From Burkholderiaceae bacterium (GTDB lineage: Bacteria; Pseudomonadota; Gammaproteobacteria; Burkholderiales; Burkholderiaceae_C): DNA of 6,988 nucleotides. The notes beneath the pieces were generated by a model. It saw nothing but the letters and a program-made list of their open reading frames with translations. It had not been told where the DNA came from and ran no database searches. The stretch lies in assembly GCA_025458585.1 (NCBI GenBank), contig JALOSD010000264.1, forward strand, positions 1-6,988. The letters are read 5' to 3'. The translations under genes and the position numbers were made by a program. Shown piece after piece: positions 1 to 5,479 of this stretch; positions within the stretch are counted from its first letter, which is position 1; every line of letters starts with the position of its first letter.

Positions 1-696
1 GGTGCACCAGCGCCCGCCACTGACGTCGACGACGCCGGCACGTGCCAGCCGCTCGCGCGCCAGTCCCGGCAGGTCGCAGCGCCAGCGCGCGCTGCCGTCG
101 GACCGCGGGTGGTAGCGGAAGTTCGGCTGGTCACCCGCGCGGGCCTCGAGGCCGAACCAGGCGAGCACGTCGGCGCCGACCTCGAACGCCCGCGGACCGA
201 TGCACGGCCCGAGCCACGCCCGCACGTCGCGCGCCTCGCAGCCGGCGAGTGCACACAGGCGCTGCAACGTGCCTTCGACGACGCCGGCCGCGAGTCCGCG
301 CCAGCCGGCGTGGGCGGCACCGACTGCGCGCCCGCGCGGCGCGGCGAGCAGCACCGGCAGGCAGTCCGCCACCTGCACCGCGCAGGCGACGCCGGGCACG
401 GCGGTCACGGCGGCATCCGCTTCGAGCGGCTCGCGCGCCGGGTCGCCGTCGGCTTCAATGAGCTCGACGACCCGCGCGCCGTGCACCTGACGAAGGTAGA
501 CCGGCGCGGCGCCGATCGCGGCCGCGAGCCGGCGCCGGTTCTCGGCCACCGCCACCGGGTCGTCGCCGACCGCGGTGCCGAGGTTCAGCGTGTCCCAGGG
601 CGGCGCGCTGACGCCGCCGGCACGTGTGGTCATCAGCGCGCCGACCCCCGGCGCGTCCCATCCGGGTTCGATCAAGCCGGCGAACTCACGCCGCAT
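1..696 (-). CDS. pgeF: Peptidoglycan editing factor PgeF (YfiH/laccase-domain family), 3' end cut by window edge
   Basis: This is a cytoplasmic protein of the YfiH/YlmD/LACC1 family. Family members have purine nucleoside phosphorylase/adenosine deaminase-type activity, and E. coli PgeF limits wrong incorporation of serine into peptidoglycan precursors. The window shows 232 residues. By comparison with E. coli YfiH (243 residues), about 25 C-terminal residues lie beyond position 1. The His-Cys-His metal set is intact: H72 in QVHGARV, C112 in ADCLPVLL and H129 in AAHAGWRG. The motifs TTRAGGVS (23-30), LNLG (37-40) and WLGPCIGPRAFEVG (161-174) are also family hallmarks. The ATG at 696 is chosen because the N-terminus LIEPGW then lines up with the start of E. 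coli YfiH; no good Shine-Dalgarno precedes it. It overlaps the maiA stop by 11 bases, so translational coupling with maiA is likely. The identification is firm; the physiological role is inferred from the family. Confidence 0.93.
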   Translation of the reverse strand, partial: MRREFAGLIEPGWDAPGVGALMTTRAGGVSAPPWDTLNLGTAVGDDPVAVAENRRRLAAAIGAAPVYLRQVHGARVVELIEADGDPAREPLEADAAVTAVPGVACAVQVADCLPVLLAAPRGRAVGAAHAGWRGLAAGVVEGTLQRLCALAGCEARDVRAWLGPCIGPRAFEVGADVLAWFGLEARAGDQPNFRYHPRSDGSARWRCDLPGLARERLARAGVVDVSGGRWCT

Positions 697-1330
697 CCGG
701 GCAGGCCGAAGGCTGCGTCTTCGCGAAGGCGTCGAGCGCCATGCAGCGCTCGAAGATGCGCATCACCGTGGGCACGTGGTCGAGCCGGCAGTCGAAGCGT
801 TGCGCGTTGTGGATCTGCGGCACGAGCACGCAGTCGGCGAGCGTCGGCGCGTCGCCGTGGCAGAAGGCGCCGGTCGACGGGTGGTGCGCGAGCTGGCGCT
901 CGAGCGCCGCGAGCCCCGACTCGACCCAGTGGCGGTACCACCGGTTCTTGTCGTCCTCGTCGACCTTCAGGTCGCGCACGAGATAGCGCAGCACGCGCAG
1001 GTTGTTCAGCGGGTGGATCTCGCACGCGACGTCGAGCGCGAGCGCGCGCACGCGCGCCCGGCCCAGCGGGTCCTTCGGCAGCAGCGGCGGCTGCGGGTGC
1101 GTCTCGTCGAGGTACTCGATGATCGCGAGCGACTGCGTCAGCGCGGCGTCGCCGTCCTTCAGCAGCGGCACCAGGCGCGCCGCCGAGACCGCGGCGTACG
1201 ACTCCTCGAGCTGCTCGCCGGCCGGCAGGTTGACCGCCATGTAGTCGTACGCGAGGCCCTTGAGCGCCAGCGCGATGCGCACGCGGTACGACGCCGACGA
1301 ACGGAAGTAGTTGTACAGCTGCATGGCCAT
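686..1330 (-). CDS. maiA: Maleylacetoacetate/maleylpyruvate isomerase (zeta-class glutathione S-transferase)
   Basis: A 214-residue cytoplasmic GST-fold enzyme that performs glutathione-dependent cis-trans isomerisation of maleylacetoacetate (tyrosine/homogentisate route) or maleylpyruvate (gentisate route). The N-terminal thioredoxin-like domain carries SSASYRVRIAL (11-21), the zeta-class active-site segment. The serine is kept, but the cysteine of the animal SSCS motif is alanine (A13). RLVPLL (52-57) holds the cis-proline, and QSLAIIEYLDE (66-76) is the glutathione-binding segment. The helical C-terminal domain has IHPLNNLRVL (105-114), typical of MaiA, and the TLADCVLVPQ capping segment (163-172). 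Length is usual for the family. The ATG at 1330 is set by a consensus Shine-Dalgarno seven bases upstream, rather than the in-frame ATG two codons later. The gene lies 24 bases after an FAH-family hydrolase and overlaps pgeF. The pairing with a likely fumarylpyruvate hydrolase favours a gentisate-type role, but the sequence alone does not decide the substrate. Confidence 0.93.
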   Translation of the reverse strand: MAMQLYNYFRSSASYRVRIALALKGLAYDYMAVNLPAGEQLEESYAAVSAARLVPLLKDGDAALTQSLAIIEYLDETHPQPPLLPKDPLGRARVRALALDVACEIHPLNNLRVLRYLVRDLKVDEDDKNRWYRHWVESGLAALERQLAHHPSTGAFCHGDAPTLADCVLVPQIHNAQRFDCRLDHVPTVMRIFERCMALDAFAKTQPSACPDAA

Positions 1331-1337
1331 CGAGTCG

Positions 1338-1345
1338 TCCTCCTT
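1338..1345 (-). promoter_or_regulatory. Strong Shine-Dalgarno of maiA
   Basis: On the minus strand this reads AAGGAGGA, close to a perfect anti-16S match. A seven-base spacer separates it from the ATG at 1330. It lies in the 24-base gap after the upstream FAH-family gene. It decides the MAMQLYNYF start over the in-frame ATG two codons downstream. It is the only near-consensus ribosome site I see in the window, which suggests that maiA is translated efficiently and independently of the gene before it. Confidence 0.85.
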
Positions 1346-1354
1346 CGATGCAGA

Positions 1355-1981
1355 TCAGCGCACCGCGACGCGCAGCGTGCCCAGGCCCTCGATCGCGGCG
1401 TCCATCACGTCGCCGCGCACGACGGCACCGACGCCCGCCGGCGTGCCGGTGAAGATCAGGTCACCGGGCTGCAGCACCCAGGCACGGCTGATTGCGGCGA
1501 TCGTCTCGTCGACGCTCCAGATCAGGTCGCCGAGGTCGCCGCGCTGGCGCGGCTGGCCGTTGACGGCGAGCGTGATCGCGCCGCGCGTCAGCAGGCCGGT
1601 CGACGCCTTCGGGTGGATCGGCCCGATCGGCGCCGACTGCTCGAACGCCTTGCCGATGCACCACGGCCGGCCCTGCTTCTTCATCTCGCCCTGCAGGTCG
1701 CGGCGCGTCATGTCGAGGCCGATCGCGTAGCCCCAGACGTGCCGCGCCGCGTCGGCGGCGTCGATGTCGCGACCGCCCTCGCCGATCGCAACGACGAGCT
1801 CGACCTCATGGTGCAGGTCGGCCGTCAGCGGCGGGTAGTCGATCGCGCCGGTCTCGCCGTCGGCCACCGGCACCACGGTGTCGGCGGGCTTGAGGAAGAA
1901 GAACGGCGGCTCGCGGCCGCTGTGCCCCATCTCCTTCGCGTGCTCGGCGTAGTTGCGCCCGACGCAGTAGACGCGGTGCAC
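1355..1981 (-). CDS. Fumarylacetoacetase-family hydrolase, probable fumarylpyruvate hydrolase/acylpyruvase
   Basis: A short single-domain FAH-fold enzyme of 208 residues from the GTG at 1981. It resembles E. coli YcgM and NagK-type fumarylpyruvate hydrolases, which cleave a C-C bond in acylpyruvates such as fumarylpyruvate to give fumarate and pyruvate. Visible features are YCVGRNYAEHAKEMG (5-19), the divalent-metal ligands E59 and E61 in HHEVELVVAIG with D90 in GLDMTRRDLQ, K111 in the conserved GKAFEQSAPIGP segment, and the C-terminal TGTPAGVG loop (178-185). The full-length mammalian-type FAH N-terminal domain is absent. GTG is chosen because a run of six G lies seven bases upstream and could act as a Shine-Dalgarno, and because the frame has no other start before the GTG at 2083. 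The N-terminus is short for the family, and the in-frame residues GGFP just upstream also look family-like, so the start is uncertain. Genes maiA and pgeF follow, probably as one operon supplying the last two steps of gentisate-type catabolism. Confidence 0.88.
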   Translation of the reverse strand: MHRVYCVGRNYAEHAKEMGHSGREPPFFFLKPADTVVPVADGETGAIDYPPLTADLHHEVELVVAIGEGGRDIDAADAARHVWGYAIGLDMTRRDLQGEMKKQGRPWCIGKAFEQSAPIGPIHPKASTGLLTRGAITLAVNGQPRQRGDLGDLIWSVDETIAAISRAWVLQPGDLIFTGTPAGVGAVVRGDVMDAAIEGLGTLRVAVR

Positions 1982-2037
1982 CGGAAAGCCCCCCGGCGCA
2001 TGATGCCACGCGGGCGCGAGGGCCCGATCGCTGCCGC

Positions 2038-2043
2038 TACACT
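2038..2043 (+). promoter_or_regulatory. Candidate -10 box (TACACT) of the Nudix gene, possibly leaderless
   Basis: TACACT matches four of six bases of the sigma-70 -10 consensus, including the key T1, A2 and T6. It ends seven bases before the ATG at 2051. That is the usual -10 to transcription-start distance, so transcription could begin at or next to the start codon. No Shine-Dalgarno is seen in those seven bases. No convincing -35 hexamer is present about 17 bases upstream, and there is no extended -10 TG. The box lies in the 69-base divergent region shared with the FAH-family operon. This is inference from sequence only. Confidence 0.4.
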
Positions 2044-2050
2044 GAACTCC

Positions 2051-2614
2051 ATGCTTCCGCCCGAGCGCAGCAAGATCAGGCACTGCCGCGCCTGCGGTAC
2101 CACGGTGCGGCACCTGGTCCCTGCCGACGACAACCGTGAACGCGCCGTCTGCCCCGCCTGCGGCACGGTGCACTACGAGAACCCGCTGAACGTCGTCGGC
2201 ACCGTGCCGGTGTGGGGCGACGACCAGGTGCTGCTTTGCCGCCGCAACATCGAGCCGCGCCGCGGCCTGTGGACGCTGCCGGCGGGCTTTCTCGAGCTCG
2301 GCGAGACGACGGCCGAGGGCGCGCTGCGCGAAACGATCGAGGAGGCCGGCGCGCAGATCGAGCTCGGCCCGCTGTTCACGGTGCTCAACGTGACGATGGC
2401 GGGCCAGCTGCACCTGTTCTATCTCGCGACGCTGCTCGACACGCGCTTCGACCCGGGGCCGGAGACGATCGAGGTGCAGCTGTTCCGCGAGCACGAGGTG
2501 CCGTGGGACGAGATCGCGTTTCGCACCGTGCGCACGACGCTGCGCCACTACTTCGCCGACCGCCAGCGCGGCCGCTGGGGCCACCACGGCGTGCACTGCG
2601 AGGACATCAGCTGA
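2051..2614 (+). CDS. Nudix hydrolase with N-terminal zinc ribbon
   Basis: A 187-residue cytoplasmic Nudix hydrolase. Such enzymes hydrolyse nucleoside diphosphates linked to another moiety, such as ADP-ribose, NADH or FAD, in a Mg2+-dependent reaction. The N-terminus is a four-cysteine zinc ribbon, C12-x2-C15 and C34-x2-C37, in the style of the Nudix_N_2 domain, followed by HYENPLNVVGTVP (41-53). The Nudix box is perfect: G79-x5-E85-x7-R93-E94-x2-E97-E98-x-G100, with E97 and E98 as expected metal ligands. The SQPWW-type motif that marks E. coli NudC NADH pyrophosphatases is not seen after the box. The closest recognisable group is therefore the ADP-ribose/FAD pyrophosphatase-like zinc-ribbon Nudix proteins, and the true substrate is unknown. 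The ATG at 2051 places the zinc ribbon right at the N-terminus, as in relatives. The gene diverges from the FAH-family operon and converges with the GGDEF-EAL gene, with only ten bases between the two stop codons. Confidence 0.93.
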   Translation: MLPPERSKIRHCRACGTTVRHLVPADDNRERAVCPACGTVHYENPLNVVGTVPVWGDDQVLLCRRNIEPRRGLWTLPAGFLELGETTAEGALRETIEEAGAQIELGPLFTVLNVTMAGQLHLFYLATLLDTRFDPGPETIEVQLFREHEVPWDEIAFRTVRTTLRHYFADRQRGRWGHHGVHCEDIS

Positions 2615-2629
2615 CGCGCCGCGGTCAGC
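2610..2629. terminator. Short inverted repeat spanning two convergent stop codons
   Basis: GCTGAC (2610-2615) and GTCAGC (2624-2629) are perfect inverted copies around an eight-base GC loop. The stem holds the TGA stop of the Nudix gene on the plus strand and the TGA stop of the GGDEF-EAL gene on the minus strand. A further CAG/CTG pair (2608-2610 with 2631-2633) could extend an alternative form with a two-base bulge. The position suits a bidirectional transcription end, but no T-tract follows on either strand. An intrinsic terminator is therefore only a possibility; the symmetry could also follow partly from the two facing TGA codons. Confidence 0.3.
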
Positions 2630-4049
2630 GCTGTTGCCGGCCTGCCCAGGGGCCGCCGACCGCGTCGACGCCGGCCTCGAACAGCACCGCGGCGTCCGCG
2701 TCGTCGACGACGCCTTCGGCGAGCACCTGCACGGACAGCGTGTGCAGCAGCAGGGCCGCCGCGCGCACCGCATCGCGTGCGGCGGCGCTGTTCGCGGCGC
2801 GCGCACACAGAGCGGCGTCGAGGCGCAGGTAATCGAGTCCGAGCTCCTCGACGCGCTCGAGGCGGTGCAGCCGTACGCCGCCGTGCCCGAGGCCGAAGCG
2901 CACGCCAAGCGGGCGCACGAGCGAGGCGAAGCGCTGCACGGTGTCGAAGAGCTCGACGGCCGCGCGCTCGGGCAGTTCGAGCCACAGGTGGCGCGCGCGC
3001 TGCGAACGCTCGTGCAGCATCTGCAGCACGCCGGCGACGAAGTCACCGTCGGCGAGCGATGCCGGCGCGACGCGCACCGCGCGCGGCACGCCGTCGCGCG
3101 CGATCGCATCGAGGGCCAGCGCGAGCGCCAGCCGGTCGGCCTGCGGCGTCAGCCGGCATCGCGTCGCCAGCGGCAGCCACCGCGACGCGGCGTCGTGCCC
3201 GCCCTGCGGCTGCCACTGCAGGCGCAGCGGCGCGTCGAGGTGCACGAGCCGTCGACGGGCATCGAGCACGGGCGACGCGTCGAGCATGCCTCGCCTGTCG
3301 TCGAGCGCGGCGGCCAGCTGCCGGCGCCACGCGCCCTCGCCGCCGGGTGCGGGGGAAGCGGTCGCGGCATCGACGACGATGTCGCCCTCGGCCTCCGCGT
3401 GCGCGAGCGCGAGATCGACGCTCGCGAACAGCGCCGACGCGTGCGCGCCGCGGCCGAACTCGACGGCGCCGACGTGCACCTGCACGCCCGCGCCGAAAGG
3501 CGCCAGCGCCTGGCGCAGCGTGTCGGCCAGGGTCGCCGCGGTCTCCGCGGCGAGACCCGGCGTCGGCAGGCACAGGGCGAAGTCGCCGCCGTTGAGCCGT
3601 CCCACCAGGCAGTCGCGCACGCGCTCGGGGTAGGCCAGCAGCAACTCGCCGATCAGGCGCAACGCGCGGTCGGCGCCGTCGCGCCCGAGCGCGTGGTTGA
3701 GCCCGGCGAGGTCGGCCAGGCGCACGATCAGCAGGCTGCCGCCAGGGCCGTCGCCGGCGAGCCAGGCGGTGAACCGGCCGACGAAGGCAGCGCGTGTCAG
3801 GGCTCCCGTCAGGCCGTCGAGGTCGGCCGCCGCGTGCCGCGCCGCCGCGACGAAGGCCGCCGAGGCCCTCAGCACGTCACCGTCGCCGGCCACCCAGGCA
3901 ACGCCCACCGCGACGGCGAGCAGCATCCACGGCACCCGTGGCCGCGCCACGGCGCGAGGGCGGCGACGGCCGTCGTCCGGCCCGCCGGTTGCGGTGCGGG
4001 TGTCGCGGCGGCCGGCGGCCGCCAGGGGATCGTCGAGTCGGGAGTCCAA
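2625..4049 (-). CDS. Membrane-anchored degenerate GGDEF-EAL protein, probable c-di-GMP receptor
   Basis: A 474-residue protein from a TTG start. The N-terminal 39 residues are charged and low in complexity. One hydrophobic segment follows (about 41-56), then a diguanylate-cyclase-like domain starting at DGLTGALTRAAF (78-89) and an EAL-like domain (about 245-470). The GGDEF signature is RLNGGDF (151-157), so the catalytic Asp/Glu pair is lost. In the EAL half the EALLR element reads DAPLR (272-276), the expected substrate-contact Asn is replaced in VRVAPASL, and the DDFGTG loop is LGHGGV (387-392). The glutamate of LELPE (359) and LAEGV (443-447) remain. FGLxHxG followed by LDYLRLD recalls LapD-type non-catalytic EAL domains, which bind c-di-GMP. 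LapD's periplasmic sensor and HAMP domains are missing. The start is uncertain: no Shine-Dalgarno precedes the TTG, and GTG codons at 3950 and 3935 or the ATG at 3926 are alternatives. Enzymatic inactivity is inferred from the missing residues. Confidence 0.82.
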   Translation of the reverse strand: MDSRLDDPLAAAGRRDTRTATGGPDDGRRRPRAVARPRVPWMLLAVAVGVAWVAGDGDVLRASAAFVAAARHAAADLDGLTGALTRAAFVGRFTAWLAGDGPGGSLLIVRLADLAGLNHALGRDGADRALRLIGELLLAYPERVRDCLVGRLNGGDFALCLPTPGLAAETAATLADTLRQALAPFGAGVQVHVGAVEFGRGAHASALFASVDLALAHAEAEGDIVVDAATASPAPGGEGAWRRQLAAALDDRRGMLDASPVLDARRRLVHLDAPLRLQWQPQGGHDAASRWLPLATRCRLTPQADRLALALALDAIARDGVPRAVRVAPASLADGDFVAGVLQMLHERSQRARHLWLELPERAAVELFDTVQRFASLVRPLGVRFGLGHGGVRLHRLERVEELGLDYLRLDAALCARAANSAAARDAVRAAALLLHTLSVQVLAEGVVDDADAAVLFEAGVDAVGGPWAGRQQR

Positions 4050-4211
4050 GGTCGGCGCGGCGCCACGTCCCGGGACGCGGCTTCGACCCTTACATCGGCC
4101 GCACCGGCACCGACTTGACCCGACCGCGCTCGTCGACCCCGCCGGTGCGACCCGGCAGGTTCGGGCGCGGCGCCGGCCTCTGGAACGGACGCGGCGCCGT
4201 TCGGCGGCGGT
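4050..4211. other. Intergenic region between the transglycosylase and the GGDEF-EAL gene
   Basis: 162 very GC-rich bases with no gene that I can support. Two inverted repeats are visible. GAACGG (4183-4188) with CCGTTC (4197-4202) forms a six-base stem with an eight-base loop, nine bases beyond the transglycosylase stop. GCACCGGC (4101-4108) and GCCGGTGC (4141-4148) are perfect inverted copies 32 bases apart. Neither is followed by a T-tract on the minus strand, so a rho-independent terminator is not established. No promoter or Shine-Dalgarno for the GGDEF-EAL gene is evident here. Confidence 0.5.
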
Positions 4212-5441
4212 TCAGCGCAACGCCTGCAGGATCTTCTGCCCCCCGCGCCCGGTCGGCTCCTGCCCGAGGCGCGCCTGCTCGGCGCGGATCGCCGCGCGGC
4301 TGCGTTCGCCCAGCCGCCCGTCGACCTCGCCGATGTCGTGACCGCGCGCGATCAGCAGCGTCTGCAGCTCGCGCCGCTGCGCGCGCGACAGGCCCGGATC
4401 GTCGGTCGGCCACGGCGTGGAGAATGGCCCGCGCCCGCGCAGCCGGTCCGACAGGTGCGCGATCGCGAGGCCGTAGCTCTCGGCGGCGTTGTAGCTGTAC
4501 AGCGCGTCGAAGTTGCGCAGCACGAGGAACACCGGCCCGTCGCGGCCCGCGGGCGCGAGCAGCCCGGCCGGCGTCGTCGGCGCGAGGCCACCCGAGGCGA
4601 GCGGCGCGCCGTCGACGCGGCGCAGCCCCCGCGCCGTCCACTCGGACAACGGCCGCTTGGTGCGCCGCCCCTCGCCGCGCAGGTCGACACCGGCCGGCAG
4701 CCGCACCTCGAAGCCCCACGGCTCGCCGGTGCGCCAGCCGGCCTTCTGCAGGAAGTTCGCGGTCGACGCCAGCGCGTCGGGCACCGTCGTGACGAGGTCT
4801 CGCCGGCCGTCACCGTCGAAGTCGACCGCGAGCCGCTCGTACGTCGTCGGCATGAACTGCGTATGGCCGAACGCGCCGGCCCACGACCCGACGAGCAGGT
4901 CGGGCTCCACGTGACCACCCTGCACGATGCGCAGCGTCGCGAACAGCTCGCCGCGGAAGAACGCCTGCCGCCGGCCCTGGCAGCTCAGCGTCGCGAGCGA
5001 GCGCACGAGCGGAAAGCGGCCGAATTCGCGGCCGTAATCGCTCTCGACGCCCCAGACCGCGACGACGGTCTCGGCGTCGACGCCGAAGCGGCGCGCGACC
5101 GCGGCGAGGGTCTCGCGGTGTTCGCCCAGGCGTGCACGCCCATCGTCGACGCGTTCGTCGTCGACGAGCACGGCGAGGTAGTCCCAGATCGGCAGCCGGA
5201 ACTCGGGCTGGTCGTCGAGGCGGGCGACGACGACCGGGTCGGCTTGCAGGCCGGCGGTGTGCTCGCGCCAGGTCGCTGCCGACACGCCGGCGGCCTGCGC
5301 TGCTGGCTGCAAAGCGGCGAGGCAGCGTCCGAGGTCGGCGTCGGCCTGCGCCCAGGCAGCGCCGCCGACCGTGCTCCCCAGGGCCCCCAACAGCGCGGCC
5401 GCCCGCAGGCGGCCGCCGATCGATCGTCGCGCGTTCGTCAT
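4212..5441 (-). CDS. Periplasmic lytic murein transglycosylase (MltB-like, SLT_2) with peptidoglycan-binding domain
   Basis: A 409-residue enzyme that cleaves the MurNAc-GlcNAc bond of peptidoglycan with formation of 1,6-anhydro-MurNAc. A Sec signal peptide is clear: positive residues in MTNARR, a hydrophobic core (about 12-29), and probable cleavage after A31 in AAWA-QA. There is no lipobox, so the protein should be soluble in the periplasm, unlike E. coli MltB. The catalytic domain carries VWGVESDYG (129-137) with the expected catalytic E133, then GAFGHTQFMPTTY (189-201), DFDGDGRRDL (207-216) and YSYNAAESYGLAIAHLSDRL (315-334). The C-terminal segment (about 350-409), with LQTLLIARGHDIGEVDGRLGERSRAAI, is a PG_binding_1 domain. 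The architecture matches the MltB_2-type family of proteobacteria. The ATG at 5441 is chosen because it gives a complete signal peptide; the nearest G-rich run is 13 bases upstream, so the ribosome site is weak. The gene lies 38 bases after lpdA and is probably co-transcribed with it. Confidence 0.93.
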   Translation of the reverse strand: MTNARRSIGGRLRAAALLGALGSTVGGAAWAQADADLGRCLAALQPAAQAAGVSAATWREHTAGLQADPVVVARLDDQPEFRLPIWDYLAVLVDDERVDDGRARLGEHRETLAAVARRFGVDAETVVAVWGVESDYGREFGRFPLVRSLATLSCQGRRQAFFRGELFATLRIVQGGHVEPDLLVGSWAGAFGHTQFMPTTYERLAVDFDGDGRRDLVTTVPDALASTANFLQKAGWRTGEPWGFEVRLPAGVDLRGEGRRTKRPLSEWTARGLRRVDGAPLASGGLAPTTPAGLLAPAGRDGPVFLVLRNFDALYSYNAAESYGLAIAHLSDRLRGRGPFSTPWPTDDPGLSRAQRRELQTLLIARGHDIGEVDGRLGERSRAAIRAEQARLGQEPTGRGGQKILQALR

Positions 5442-5479
5442 CGGGCGATGGTAGCCCCCCGGCTGCTGACCAGGCCGCG

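Noticed and set aside
575..2050. Long plus-strand open frame running into the Nudix gene from 575
   Set aside because: It is antisense to maiA and the FAH-family gene, reads as Arg/Ala/Val-rich low-complexity protein, and shows no domain until the zinc ribbon at 2051. It stays open only because stop codons are rare at this G+C.
1982..3109. Minus-strand frame of the FAH-family gene extended to 3109
   Set aside because: The extension is antisense to the Nudix gene and out of frame in the GGDEF-EAL gene, with Arg/Ala-rich sequence and no family similarity apart from the few residues just before 1981.
2634..4118. 494-residue plus-strand open frame opposite the GGDEF-EAL gene
   Set aside because: Composition is Arg/Gln/Glu/Val-rich, typical of the reverse frame of a high-GC gene, and no motif is visible. 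The minus-strand frame has recognisable GGDEF and EAL elements.
4183..4202. Intrinsic terminator after the transglycosylase
   Set aside because: The six-base stem has an eight-base loop and no T-tract on the minus strand, so I did not list it as a terminator and only described it in the spacer entry.
4090..4211. Possible small minus-strand gene ending in RVKSVPVRPM at 4090
   Set aside because: Its only starts lie inside the transglycosylase in another frame. There is no ribosome site and the sequence is Arg/Pro-rich without a recognisable family.
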